DNA of 64,000 nt from Sphaerulina vaccinii (lineage: Eukaryota; Ascomycota; Dothideomycetes; Mycosphaerellales; Mycosphaerellaceae), in assembly GCA_022570795.1 (NCBI GenBank), contig JAKUDP010000003.1, positions 1,612,001-1,676,000 on the forward strand. The letters run 5' to 3'. The position numbers were made by a program, and so were the translations under genes. Under the pieces are notes generated by a model. The model saw only the letters and a program-made list of their open reading frames with translations. It had not been told where the DNA came from and did not search any database. Numbering within the stretch: position 1 is the stretch's first letter; each line of letters starts with the position of its first letter. This document shows, piece by piece, positions 31,831 to 42,781 of the stretch.

Positions 31831-33534
31831 ATGACCAAACGAAGGAAAGGCTTAAAGCCTGCCGAGGACACAGAAGCTGGAGCCGAAGAAGTGGTACTTG
31901 AAAGTCCGACCGAAGAAGGCATGACAAGATCTCTTTCTGACCTGTACGCGGCCACTCCTATCAGCATCACGCAAGGCGAGAGCCAGCAAAGATTCGAGAT
32001 ACGGCTATTTGTCCTTGAACCGGCCGCCAATCTGGAGCAAGAGCTCGAAGGCAGCTTCATTGAGACACCACTACACTCTGCACCACGCTATGAGGCCCTT
32101 TCATACACTTGGGAACCACCTTTTCCCGAGGAAGCCCTGGAGGCCGACCGGCTACGCCTTCATCGCGACATTGTTTTGCACATTACGGGGAACCTGGGAA
32201 AAGCACTCAGATGTCTCCGATACAAAGACGCATCTCGTCTGCTATGGATTGATGCCATTTGCATCGACCAGACAAACTCTTACGAGAGAGCGGAACAAGT
32301 GGTGCATATGGCGAAGATCTATAGTTCGGCAAGGCAGGTGATTGCCTGGCTTGGAACGGAACCTCTCCTGGACGGAACAATGGTGTTTAAAGCCTGCAAG
32401 AATATACCGGCCTCATATCCGAATGAGTCGTCGACTTCCTACATGAACAGAATTCGGACAGCGTGGGTAGACCTCCAGATTCACTGGGAAGTCTTTGCGA
32501 AACGCAGATACTTTGGTCGTCGTTGGATTCTGCAGGAGCTGGTCACAGCCCGGTCGATTACCGTGATGTGCGGACACGCACAGATACCATTTCGGCAACT
32601 TTGTGACGGCCTGCGACACAGATCTGCCAGTATCAACCACTCATCTTCACACGAAGCCGAGCACTTTCTCTTGGCAGTTGAACGAGCACGAAAGACGAAC
32701 AAAAGAGGAAGCATTCTGGAGGTGCTTTGCGAGTTCCAGGCGCTCGAATGTGAAAAGGACAGTGATCGCATCTACGCTATTCTGAGCCTCACGAATGGCC
32801 ATCTTCTTGACTTCAGAGTTGACTATGATACGTCCAGTGAACAGGTCTATTGCGATTTTGGCAGATCGATCATCTCTTACAATACTGGTCTACTGAGAGC
32901 CGATCACGAGTACGCCACTGCCAGATTGCGACACAGTCAAAGATCCTTCTCTCCCGACAGCGAGCTTTTTGACATCGACGAACAATTCCTGACGCGTGTG
33001 AACTCTCAGCAATCCGATCTTGGCCTTGATCTTCTGCAGACGGCAGCGATGCAGCTCGGGTCTGTTTCGGCCAAATCCTTCGACGAACTGCCATCCTGGG
33101 TGCCGGACTGGAGATTGCCCGTTTCTGTAACATTCAAGACTGTCCGATGGTGCCTTGACCAATTGACACCTTGCGCTCGCTGTTCTAGACGTATGCTCGC
33201 ATGGACCCGCAGTCCCATGCAGGACAATTCACGCCTCCAGGCTCGTCTTCCTTACTTTGGCAGGCTTGGCATTGAACTCGAGTCAAAGGCTCTCCAGACA
33301 CAATTACACATCAATGATCTTGACAGGCTCATAACAGCGGATCACGGCGACTATATCGCCGGTCCTATGCTGTATACCACTGCCTCATCGAGCCTTTGCT
33401 TTGTTCTGCGGCCTATAAAGGACAATAACGCTGAATCTGAAGCAGAAGTCCGCCTCGTTGGGCTTTGTGGTGTGAACGATGAGGTTATATATTGTGATTG
33501 GGATCACAAAGCACGATCCTTCATCATCGTATGA
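31831..33534 (+). CDS. HET-domain (heterokaryon incompatibility-type) protein
   Basis: Single exon, 567 residues. The HET domain spans about residues 85-250 with its three signature blocks: PRYEALSYTWEPP, RLLWIDAICIDQTNSYERAEQVVHM and YSSARQVIAWLGTE. It is followed by a helical region with RRYFGRRWILQELVTARS and DRIYAILSLTNG, which is the usual continuation in this family, and a less conserved C-terminus. HET domains are TIR-like modules that trigger cell death or growth arrest when incompatible hyphae fuse; filamentous ascomycetes carry many such genes and most have no tested role. No NACHT, WD40 or ankyrin partner domain is fused here. Neighbours do not indicate a specific allorecognition partner. 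Confidence 0.93.
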   Translation: MTKRRKGLKPAEDTEAGAEEVVLESPTEEGMTRSLSDLYAATPISITQGESQQRFEIRLFVLEPAANLEQELEGSFIETPLHSAPRYEALSYTWEPPFPEEALEADRLRLHRDIVLHITGNLGKALRCLRYKDASRLLWIDAICIDQTNSYERAEQVVHMAKIYSSARQVIAWLGTEPLLDGTMVFKACKNIPASYPNESSTSYMNRIRTAWVDLQIHWEVFAKRRYFGRRWILQELVTARSITVMCGHAQIPFRQLCDGLRHRSASINHSSSHEAEHFLLAVERARKTNKRGSILEVLCEFQALECEKDSDRIYAILSLTNGHLLDFRVDYDTSSEQVYCDFGRSIISYNTGLLRADHEYATARLRHSQRSFSPDSELFDIDEQFLTRVNSQQSDLGLDLLQTAAMQLGSVSAKSFDELPSWVPDWRLPVSVTFKTVRWCLDQLTPCARCSRRMLAWTRSPMQDNSRLQARLPYFGRLGIELESKALQTQLHINDLDRLITADHGDYIAGPMLYTTASSSLCFVLRPIKDNNAESEAEVRLVGLCGVNDEVIYCDWDHKARSFIIV

Positions 33535-33998
33535 TCAGCCTAACTTGTTGTATTGATCGCAGAGCACGAGAGCAGAACGGAACGTGAGACGTTCGTTCCA
33601 CTTACAAGCGCACGGACTTCCGATCCGTCGTGGCTTCCCTGTCAGATCGATCTACGACAAGCATTTGACGTCGATCAACTTCTCGTCCAGCTTTCTCTTA
33701 CTCGTCCTCATCTCTTCTTCATCTACCACTATTACCAATAAGTCGCACAACCATCATCCAAAGTCCCGAATGTCCGGAGAAGTATCAACGATGGGTGCCA
33801 AGCTGACCAATACAACGGTCAGCTCCTACACGGCTCTGCCGGATGGCGCAGTCAAAATCTGGGTGAGCTGATCCGACAGACTAGCCCAGATCGTCGCGTG
33901 TCTAACCGAACGCTCGCGACCTTCAATGTCTCTTCCTCTTCAAGTGGCGGTGTTTTTCATCTTTTCCCCATCACAGAAATGAAGTGGAGGATGAGAGT
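33535..33998. other. leader/promoter region of Zn2Cys6 gene, with a short upstream ORF
   Basis: A 33-codon ORF at 33770-33871 starts with ATG and precedes the regulator gene. It contains a GTGAGC donor-like site, but splicing to the TCACAG site at 33971-33976 would give an immediate stop, so it is taken as a possible upstream ORF rather than an exon. Confidence 0.4.
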
Positions 33999-35819
33999 AT
34001 GCCGCTGAGGAGTACGGGTTGCCTGAAGTGTCGCCAAAGGAAGATCAGATGCGACGAGGAACGACCAGGCTGCAAGAAATGCCGGATCCATGGTGTGGTC
34101 TGTCCTGGTTTCAAGACTGCGAAGAAAGGCGATGTCGAATTCCAGGATCAGACGGACCAGACTGTGCAACGATTGAAGACTGACATTACCACTGATGTCA
34201 TCGAGATCAAGAGGGATCGGAAGAAAAGCTCTTCTGAAGCGTCCACTCCAGAGAAGCTTACATTCACGTGGGCCGGCTTTGATGCAGGAACACAGCAGCC
34301 ACCACCACCGAAAGTACGGCGCACAACACCCGTCAGCCCTGTGATCGTGTCACCGACCGCGCCGATATGGCCTATACATTCCCCTGCAGCCATGCGGCAA
34401 CAGTTGTACGACATGTTCCTTCGACTGTATGTTCCACAGGATGTTCCCACACAAGGACCAGGACTATGGTCATCGAACAAGAGGTTTCTGCATCGTCTGA
34501 TGGAGCTTCAGACCTCCAGCAAATCTTCGCTGTCGCATGCATTGGACGCCCTCTGTCTGGTACAGGTTGGATCGACATATCGTAACACAGAGCTGCTCAA
34601 CAAAGCTATCGAAGCCTACGGAAAGTCCTTGGGAGGCCTTGCAATGGCTCTGTCGAAACCGGAGAAGCTGAAAGACGACAGTACTCTGGCCACGACATGC
34701 GTGCTCTCGTCTTGCGAGTTCTACACTCACTTCAGAGTTCAAGGACATTCGTGGGTCAGTCACCAGCATGGCATGCAGCGACTGATGGAACAGCGTGGCC
34801 CTCAATCAGTCCTGAGTAGCCCGTTCGCCCTACATCTTTTCTATCAGATGACTACTGGCTCTCTGGCAATGTCGCTCATGCTGCGCAGACGCGATCCATA
34901 TGCAGCTGATAGGTGGAGCGCGGTAGAAGCCAAAGCAGATGATGCACATGACGACTTCAGTGAGTCACATCGACTGGGACTTCGCCTTCCTGCATTACTT
35001 GAACGCCACGATCGTCTCGATCTGAACCATGCGGGAAGCTTGGCCGATCTAGACCACCTGCTGTTCGACTGCGAACAGATGGAGATGGACATGAAACGCA
35101 ACCTCATGGCTATGCATGCCGAAGATGCCCGAGAAGAAAAATCCTGGATAGCTCTAGTGGAGATCGAGCACTTTCACCCATTCGCTGAGCTGGTAGAAGA
35201 CCAGACCATGACCAGAGCACTTAGGTTCCCGAGTTTCCAGACAGGATATATCCATTCCTCTCACTGGCTGCGCATGTTTATGCTTCGTCAGACGATCAGG
35301 TCGCTATTCAACATGCGGCAACAACTAGTGCCTAGCTGGCAGCCACCCAAGAAGCGAGTCGTGCTCGAGAAAGAGCTTCTTTTCTATATTCTGAGCCTGT
35401 GTCGATTGGTCCCTTTCTTCATTGAAACAGCCAATGGAGCAACGGGCGATATGTGCTGCTTCTTCATGCTTTACGTGGCTGAGCAGTACTTCCGCACCAA
35501 CGGACACTGGCGCTGGGTTCGATGGGTAGAGCATGTCTCCGCACGAGTCTTCACGAAAGGCATGAGCATGCCTTTCAGCATTCAGCCTGCTCCTCCACCT
35601 GGCTTTCATGAGGAGCAGAACCATGACGAGCATACTGAGCTTGCTCTCAACAGGATCGAGTTCCCAAACGCACCTCTTCTGTCCGATGTTGGGCGCAAAG
35701 TGACACCACAGGGGACTGTCTGGATGCCTTCACGTCCAGCGACTCGAAACAGCTCTTCTACGCCATCTCCGCCGTTTAGTGGTACTTATGTCAATGGCAA
35801 TGGCAATACACAAGGTTGA
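33999..35819 (+). CDS. Zn2Cys6 transcription factor
   Basis: Single exon; the ATG at 33999 is chosen, giving 606 residues starting MPLRSTGCLKCRQRKIRCDE, a normal distance from start to zinc cluster. The cluster is C-x2-C-x6-C-x5-C-x2-C-x6-C (GCLKCRQRKIRCDEERPGCKKCRIHGVVCPGF). A basic, Ser/Pro-rich linker is followed by a long helical region with LMELQTSSKSSLSHALDAL, LATTCVLSSCEFY and HGMQRLMEQRGP, the common fungal_trans_2-type layout of regulators of secondary or accessory functions. It is a nuclear DNA-binding protein; target genes are unknown. The nearest downstream gene on the same strand is a D-xylose reductase, 312 nt away, and regulation of that gene cannot be judged from sequence. Confidence 0.9.
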   Translation: MPLRSTGCLKCRQRKIRCDEERPGCKKCRIHGVVCPGFKTAKKGDVEFQDQTDQTVQRLKTDITTDVIEIKRDRKKSSSEASTPEKLTFTWAGFDAGTQQPPPPKVRRTTPVSPVIVSPTAPIWPIHSPAAMRQQLYDMFLRLYVPQDVPTQGPGLWSSNKRFLHRLMELQTSSKSSLSHALDALCLVQVGSTYRNTELLNKAIEAYGKSLGGLAMALSKPEKLKDDSTLATTCVLSSCEFYTHFRVQGHSWVSHQHGMQRLMEQRGPQSVLSSPFALHLFYQMTTGSLAMSLMLRRRDPYAADRWSAVEAKADDAHDDFSESHRLGLRLPALLERHDRLDLNHAGSLADLDHLLFDCEQMEMDMKRNLMAMHAEDAREEKSWIALVEIEHFHPFAELVEDQTMTRALRFPSFQTGYIHSSHWLRMFMLRQTIRSLFNMRQQLVPSWQPPKKRVVLEKELLFYILSLCRLVPFFIETANGATGDMCCFFMLYVAEQYFRTNGHWRWVRWVEHVSARVFTKGMSMPFSIQPAPPPGFHEEQNHDEHTELALNRIEFPNAPLLSDVGRKVTPQGTVWMPSRPATRNSSSTPSPPFSGTYVNGNGNTQG

Positions 35820-36131
35820 AAGCAAGAAGTCGTCGTCTACTATCACAACTACATACAGCAGAATAGCCTGATATGGCCTGCAACAGGAACTGCCGCATAG
35901 CTCGGATTGTGGGTCTATCACCACCAAAGCCGCCAATGAGGCAATTGAAGCCTCCACCTTCCACAGCAGACCCACCATAGCAGCATCACGCGAGCTTCAC
36001 GATCCACTTCAACGACACATCCCGCCATATAGGCTTGAGTTGAGGTCTTGCTTGATGAAATGCTGCTGGTCTTCTTCACACGCTCTGACCTTCCACGATT
36101 ACAGCCAGTACGATAGCACTCATTCGCGAAG
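35820..36131. promoter_or_regulatory. promoter region of the xylose reductase gene
   Basis: 312 nt between two same-strand genes. No specific activator site could be assigned by eye. Confidence 0.35.
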
Positions 36132-37233
36132 ATGGCATCAACGAAGACAGTGAAGCTCGCATCTGGCAAGTCTATGCCGTTGGTTGGCTTCGGACTATGG
36201 AAGGTTCCTGCTGAGTCGGCTGCGGACACGGTGTACAACGCGATCAAGACTGGGTATGATATCAATCCGTGTGGGTGACATGCAGGATCCGTGGGCTGAT
36301 TCGATCACTATCCTGTAGGTATCGTCTGTTTGATGGAGCTTATGACTATGCAAAGTGAGTATCGTCTACCCGCTATGAGCAAGACGTAGATACTGATGCT
36401 TTTGCAGTGAGAAGGAAGCTGGACAGGGCATACAACGCGCCATCGCAGACGGCCTGGTGAAGCGCGAGGACATCTTCGTGACCACGAAACTCTGGAATAA
36501 CTATCATCGACGCGAACATGCACTCGAACAAACCAAGCTACAGAACGAGGCTTGGGGTCTGGGCTACATTGACCTCTACCTCATCCACTTCCCGGTAGCT
36601 CTCAAGTACATCTCTCCGGAAGAGATCCGCTATCCAGGCTGGTGGCTAGATACCGACCATAAGACCATCGAGCTTGACAAAGTCCCAATCCAAGAAACCT
36701 GGCAAGCACTTGAAGAAGTCGTTGATGCTGGAATCGCAAAGTCGATCGGAATCTCCAACGCACAAGCCCAACTTCTCTACGACATCAGCAACTACGCCAA
36801 ACATCCAATCAGCTCTCTCCAAATCGAACATCATCCATACCTAGTCCAACCAGATTTGATCGAGCTAGCCAAGGAGCTCAATATCGTAGTCACAGCATAC
36901 TCCTCCTTCGGCCCTCAGTCCTTCCTTGAGCTTCCTGCTGCCTTTCGCGAACGTACGAATGACCTTGCTCTCCTTTGGGACCTTGAGCCAGTTAAAAAGG
37001 CTGCTGCCCGCACTGGAAAGTCTACGGCGCAGGTTCTGCTTAGGTGGTCGACGCAAAGAGATATCGCTGTCATTCCAAAGTCAAACAATGTAGATAGGTT
37101 GAAGCAGAATCTTGAAGTGGTGGATTTTGATTTGACGGAGGAGGAGATCAAGGGTATTAGTGCGTTGGATAAGGGATTGAGGTTTAATGATCCGGGTTTC
37201 TATTTGCATAAGCCGTTGAGGATCTTTGCTTAG
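36132..37233 (+). CDS. XYL1: NAD(P)H-dependent D-xylose reductase (aldo-keto reductase)
   Basis: Three exons, 36132-36253, 36319-36354 (36 nt) and 36408-37233, give 327 residues, close to characterised fungal xylose reductases. Introns are 65 nt (GTATGA...CTGTAG) and 53 nt (GTGAGT, TACTGAT branch, TTGCAG). The catalytic tetrad is Asp46 and Tyr51 in FDGAYDYANE, Lys80 in VTTKLWNN, and His113 in LYLIHFPVALKY. The long loop PEEIRYPGWWLD and the cofactor motif VIPKSNNVDRLKQN are those of AKR2B-type xylose reductases that accept NADPH and often NADH. It reduces xylose, arabinose or other aldoses to polyols in the cytosol, the entry of pentose catabolism. Ends normally with KPLRIFA. Confidence 0.93.
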
Positions 37234-37648
37234 GTATGTGGTTGGTAAGGAGGAGGAAAGTGAGCGAGCTGAAGATACAGTGGGTTCTTTGAGATGCCTG
37301 AATGTGCAATGCATGTGATCCAAGCACTTTCCAGATCGATCGCCACCTGTGCAACTTTTATCGTCTTGCTTCTGAAAATCTTGAATGCAGGTGAGTCGGT
37401 ATTGATCAAATCATCCGCGACGGCCGGTAAGCAAGTGAGAACGGGACTTGGAGATGGAGTGAGCATTTACAAGGGGCTTTTAGCTTCTGTCATGACCAAG
37501 CTGCCGGGTTGATGAGAGCATAGCACCCATGTCACACTCATGTGCTTTTGCCAAGCACGTCAGACATCAGCTGAAACCTTCAGCTTCACGATGTACGACA
37601 GCACTTGTCTCGGTGAGTAGCAAAAATGCGCTATATTGGGTATCTCGT
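37234..37648. other. intergenic, convergent 3' ends
   Basis: Between the xylose reductase and MFS exporter genes. No gene evidence. Confidence 0.5.
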
Positions 37649-39712
37649 CTATTCCTGTGCGTGAGCTTGCTGTTCAGCATCAGACTCGTTTGATGTATCC
37701 TTCTTCTTCTTCTCGGCTGGGTTCTGTCTGGCTGACGCCTTCTCATCACGTAAAGTCTTAAGCAAGAACGAAATTGCCAACAGGATCCCTAGTCCTGCCA
37801 ACCCGATGGCCATGTACAGTGCGCACCTATAACCATGCAGCACATCCGCGTCTGTGAGACCTCCATTGTTCACATGTACTTCGACAGTTCCAGCGAAACC
37901 GAGTCCAAGTGAGATACTGTAGTTGACCTGCGAGAAAAAGAATAGTCAGCATCATGGAGCATATCGCAGCGGCTATGCGCTCAAATGAGACGATTGAAGG
38001 CTTGACAGAAGCGAGGAGGAAGTCGATCAGGCATAGCATCTTCGGAATGCCCAAGACTCTCCCACCAGCTGCAACGCCCGAAGAGATGCACTTCTTGCAG
38101 ATGCAAATAGAGCAGTTCGAGCGCGTGCATGGCGGAAAAGTCCTGTCAGAGAAGAGCCACTCCCGTTCCACGACCTCGCATGGACGACCACGAACATCAT
38201 CAGAGGAAGACTGGAAGACAACTCACAATCGTATTCACAAGACTAGCGGCAACCCCTTGCTTCGACTTTTCCACCGAGTCGCTCACTACAAGCGTCGCCG
38301 CAGGGAAACTCATATCCATGCCGAATGGCGTGATGAGCGTCGTGACGAATATCTGCGCCCAGTAGATTTGGTGTACTGGTAGTGTTGCGATGAGGATTGA
38401 GCCGGTCATGAAGGCGCAGAGAGCTATGATCATGACTACTGCTGGACGGGTCTTGTGAAGGAGAGCTCCTGTTACGACTGCTGCTACGGCGCCGGAGATC
38501 GTGAGGGGAGAGAGGTAGGCGGATCCGAGGAGTGGAGAGGTGCCGCGGAGGACTTCAAGGATTTGCCAGAGGTAGAAGACCCCTACACGAACGTTAGTAT
38601 GCTGGAGTATAGAAGGAAACATGTGAGTTGAACGTACAGATTCCGAAGTTCGCCCAGCCCAAACCTACACAGCCTAGGACGAAGGCGTTGCTGGTCGTGA
38701 AGACTTCCATCGGCAGGAGTGGGTTACGTGCGATCTTCTTTTCGATCCAGAAGAAGACGGGCATGAGGAAGAGACCAGCGAGCAGGCACACAATGCACTG
38801 TGCATTACCCCAGCCGACGATCGGAGCTTGATTCCAGGCGAAGTTGAAAAGGACCAAAGCAAGGATTCCGGTGACAGCTCCAAGTAGGTCAAGCTCCCAG
38901 ACCGCACCCCATGAGAACAGTTTATGTCCTCCAAGACCAGGCTTATGACCTTGCGGATCTGGTATCGCCCAGGCCGCCACACCAGCAATTACAAACAGCG
39001 TGATGGCGAAAGACCAGAACGTCCATGGCCACCAGGTCAACTGAGCGAAGACTCCCGCAAATGCAGACCCAACAATCGATCCTCCTGGCGCACAAGCCCC
39101 AAAGACCGCGAACGCCATGTTCTTTCGCTTTCCAGGACCATAAAGTCCACCGAGCAATGCAAGACCGTTTGGCAGACAGATCGCAGGCCCAATTCCCTGG
39201 AAGACTCTGGCGAAGACGAACAGGACGTGATTCGAATAGGCAGATAGCCCTGCAATCAGCGACCAGACTGCGAACCAGCAATACCCAATCACGAGCATCT
39301 TCTTCCAGCCGAACAAGTCTCCAAGACGGCCAGTGAAGAGGATGAAGGTTCCGACTGTCAAAGAGTAGCCTGCAATCAGCCAGCTCAAGGTCCCCGGACC
39401 CGTAACACCGAAGTCATCGCCAATAATATGTAGAATGGAAAGCGTTTGGCCAAGACCAACTTGTGTTGTGAACTGTGCGAGGGCGATGATGCCAACGACG
39501 AGGATCTCTCGTGGAAGCGAGACTTGTTGCTCGAGGGACTTGGTTGTTGTGAGAGATGCATGTTGAGCTTCGCGGTCGTGTTCATCGAGTTCGGGATCTG
39601 GAGACAGTGGTCGTTCTGGTGTTTCGGCTTCTTCTTTGGGTCTGTTTTCTTCCATTGAGGATTCTGATGTCGCTAATCTTGGGAGATTGTGTTGGGGCTT
39701 TTCAGTATCCAT
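37649..39712 (-). CDS. MFS transporter, DHA2-like drug:H+ antiporter family
   Basis: Three exons, 39712-38638, 38582-38227 and 37927-37649, give 569 residues. Intron 1 is 55 nt (GTACGT, CATACTAAC branch, GTGTAG). Intron 2 is 299 nt (GTGAGT...TCGCAG), unusually long. An acidic hydrophilic N-terminus of about 70 residues precedes roughly 14 hydrophobic segments. Family motifs: LSWLIAGYSLTVGTFILFTGRLGDLFGWKK (motif A between helices 2 and 3), FARVFQGIGPAICLPNGLALLG, and GSIVGSAFAGVFAQLTWWPWTFW (motif C-like). The C-terminus is Lys/Glu-rich. Resembles fungal aminotriazole/multidrug exporters of the plasma membrane. Substrate unknown; no metabolite core gene is adjacent. Confidence 0.9.
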
Positions 39713-40749
39713 AGTGGAATGCTTGTGCTGTAAAGATCTGCGCAGATGGGCGATGGCCTGGAGTACTTGTTCCTCAATGGGCTGGCAGGGATGTTGTCGT
39801 CGAAAATTTCCAGATCGGGGGCGATGAACTCATACGATGATGGGCACCATATCACTGCTACCAAGACTGTCGCCGTATTCGTATGGCAAGAAAGGTCATG
39901 TCTGCGATTGCAAACACCACGAGGAAAGAGAGACGCGTACTTCGTAGAATCAACAAGCAAGTCGAAAGCCGGATCCGCTTCCCGACTTTCGAGATGCTCA
40001 TTTTGACAAAGCAAAAGACATCGATGATGTCAGCAGAGATGTACAAGGAGCGTACTTACGCCCACCGGATGGCCTCGAATCGCGAAGTATGGTAGTCGAA
40101 ACGCCTTTAGCAAGATCGTATGATACGCTGCAGCTCCCCGTGGCACCTTTCTTGGTAAAGAGTTGATGGATTTCTTAACAATGTTTACTCAGAGAGCGGA
40201 CATCATTCCGCAAGTTTTCTTGTGTAGCAATAGCACATCCGCAATGACCGCACTCGGCCGAGGTGGAGGCTGTTGAATCTCGTCGCGTCTTTCTTTCCAG
40301 CTGCAACACATCACTTCCATCACTCATAGACGCGACATTTCACCATCAATCCAAGCATCTCAGAGACATAGCACCAAGCTGTCGCTACCGCCGCACGATG
40401 CAGCGTAGGCCTGGCCTCGCGACGACATTGAAGTACAAGACATCGCCGAATCCGGACGACTATTGTCTTGTTATCGTACGATGAACGCGGTCGAGCCAGA
40501 CGCTACAGCCCAGTACTCAAAGGTGTCCAAGAACAAAAGGCTCTGCCGCTTTCACGATAGAGCTGTCCCAATCCAGGTGGTCAGGAATGTGCATGAGTGA
40601 CATGGTCATTCAGTAGCATCGTGGTGGACTGCAGGATCATGGTAATGACTGTATGTTATTTATTATAAGGATGCTACCAAGATCAATGTGCAGACTCAAA
40701 CACCGATAATTTCCAACCAGAACAGATGAGCAAGCAAATCAAGGCAGTC
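39713..40749. other. gene-free stretch of about 1 kb
   Basis: Promoter side of the MFS gene and 3' side of the first Cys-rich paralog. A 28-codon plus-strand ORF at 40398-40484 is the only item noted. The bases after it (CGATGAACGCGGTC) resemble CGATGGATGCGGTC near 44057. Confidence 0.45.
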
Positions 40750-41992
40750 CTAAGGCAGCCCTGCCTGTCCCGCGTTCCGAGGAGCTCTACGCAGATTCAT
40801 TCGATCAACAGCACTCCGTCTGATCAAGTGAGCTTCTAGCTTTGCTGGAGGCAATATGGGGGCCCCGCCAACACCTCCAACGAACACCGAGTTGACCCCC
40901 ATGGCAGCATTATTATAGGGCAACATCTGGTTAACTGTTCCTTGACAAGCAAGACACTGGAGCACCTCTGGAACATGCATCTGTCTTCCTTGAGCATCAA
41001 AGTGATCGATCTCCTTTCCGCACTGCGAACATTAGCAAGGCACATGACAGAGCATCCAGGATTTGACTTACTCGGCACGCTCTCCACGTTCCCGGGCATT
41101 TGACGCGTCCCTGCTTCGTCGCTTGAGTAGCCAACTTCAAAGTGGTGCTGGTGGGGATCCTGGGTTTGGCGAGCTCGATATTTCGGAGCCATGCGTCGTT
41201 GCGGTCTCGCTGGCGGACCAAGCGTTGATACTCCAGCCGTCTAGCATCAAGGCACTGTCGGGGTTGTGTTTCGCCGTAATTGAGGCCATTGGCGACAGCC
41301 AATGACCCTCCGAGAGGTTGGCCGTTAGCTGGATCGCCAGTGTTGTGGTCAGCATCGACAGTATATTTGCATGTACAGGTCGAGAACGGATAATCGTCCC
41401 ATTTGGTAATATCCGCGATCTGTTGTGCATCGACATCATATTCTGCATGATAGCGAGGCCCAGGAGGAACCGTGGCAGGTACCATGGCCTCATGCCGGTA
41501 GCGTGCTTCACATTGCTCGAATTGTTCACAGCTGGTGCAGAGTCTGGTCAGGAAGTTTTCGAAGCGAGTATCAGGGGTACCATCTGAGAACACTCTTCCC
41601 GAGGTGAATTCGGCTTGTGTCTGCCAGTGTCGAATAGGCACAACGGCGGGATTCCCATTCATGATAGGGCCCACTGCATTCATCTTCCGGTAGTTGGCCG
41701 TGTTGACATTGGCCGCTGCAGGGGCAGGTTGTCGAAGAGCCAGAACGCGCGTACCTTGGTCTCTACAAGTGTCGCAGATAGTGTACGGGTACAATCTTGG
41801 ATCGGCTGGCGTTGGCGGTGCCCCTGGCGCTCCCGGCTGTGGCTTGGGTTTCCTGTGCTTATGGCTGGCATAGGTGCAGACAACTCGATTTGCATGGCAA
41901 GTACCTGGATGAACAGGGACACCAGCAAGAACGTTTGGTCCACGGACCTCAGGGTTGCTGAGGAACTCGGAACAAGCTTGGGGATTCGCCAT
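40750..41992 (-). CDS. Cys-rich protein of an unrecognised family, paralog A
   Basis: Two exons, 41992-41072 and 41022-40750, with a 49-nt intron (GTAAGT...TTCGCAG); 397 residues. The splice joins RACR to CGKEIDHFDAQG, matching the unspliced sequence of the neighbouring paralog, which supports the model. Cysteines: Cys7, Cys32 after HPG, Cys39, CxxC at 73/76, CxxC at 152/155 (LTRLCTSCEQ), CTC at 206/208 (KWDDYPFSTCTC), Cys257, Cys299, CRC at 306/308 and CxxC at 330/333 (LQCLACQG). This is compatible with several zinc sites. No signal peptide or membrane segment is seen. A segment QRDRNDAWLRNIEL is shared with paralog B. Function unknown; it does not match a family I recognise. Confidence 0.75.
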
Positions 41993-42781
41993 AATTGATA
42001 TGACAAGGATCGATCAGAGCTGTACGAAACAGAGGGCAGAGGCTTCTCTGCTATAAGAGAAGCCCATTCTCCTTCACAACGCTCGCCGGATCCGGACAAC
42101 CTCATCCTTTGTACATTGTGGTTGAGACGCTCTTGGCCATGATCAAAGATAACAAAGAACAGCTAGGACAGGACTGGGACCGAAGGTGAAAGAATGGCAA
42201 CGTGATGGTAATACGCTCAAGCTTGGAAGTGATCGAGAAGCACTTCTGTATAATGTTTCTGCTTCTATACTCACTGTACATTCGATCTGGCTTGGACACT
42301 TTCCAGTCTCGAGAAGAGCAGTTTATAGCATGTCCAGATATTTCACGTCTCTGAGCTTCATGATGCTGTAATCGATGGTCGACATGGTCGAGCTTGAGCT
42401 ATCTGGACCACCTCACTCTGATCCTGCCAGAACTTGATCTTGTCTAACTGTGCTCGTGTCGAATGGGTCGCTTGGGATCTCAGAAGAGACCGATCTATAT
42501 GGCCGGCGTTCTCTGTCTTGGGCAACAACTTTGTTCACTCCTGCAAGCCCGTCTCTGTTGCTGCATTCAGTGCCTAGAGCTGTGAATAACGGGTGAGAAG
42601 TGACATCACTGTCGTTCACAATGTTCATTTCCTGTACTATGTAAAATGCAGCCTAGAAGCGTTTGGACACACTGTGCCTGACGCGAACAGGAAAGACTGA
42701 CTATGTAAGATAAAATGAGAATGTGCAAGAAAGCATTTCCTTTCCAGTCGACTGGAGGATATCTCCTTGACATGCGGTAAG
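41993..42781. other. region between the two Cys-rich paralogs
   Basis: No gene. The first 130 nt carry elements repeated upstream of paralog B and near 44425: TGATATGA followed by GGATCGAT next to the start, a hairpin at 42041-42064, and CGCTCGCCGGAT at 42080. Confidence 0.5.
42041..42064. other. 8-bp perfect hairpin in the paralog A 5' flank
   Basis: GGCTTCTC pairs with GAGAAGCC around the loop TGCTATAA, about 50 nt before the start codon. The loop contains TATAA on the plus strand. A partly similar string (TCTGCTATA) recurs near 44430. Confidence 0.5.

Noticed and set aside
33770..33998. A first exon of the Zn2Cys6 gene starting at 33770
   Set aside because: Splicing its GTGAGC donor to the TCACAG acceptor gives AAA-TGA immediately; the ATG at 33999 gives a normal N-terminus.
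37954..38382. A plus-strand 142-codon gene inside the MFS gene
   Set aside because: It overlaps a well-supported exon antisense, has no motif and its composition is explained by the complementary strand; kept only as a low-interest observation.
31831..39712. A secondary-metabolite gene cluster (regulator, reductase, exporter, HET)
   Set aside because: No PKS, NRPS, terpene synthase or other core enzyme is present; the reductase is a primary-metabolism xylose reductase and the P450 at 25.5 kb is a distant fragment.
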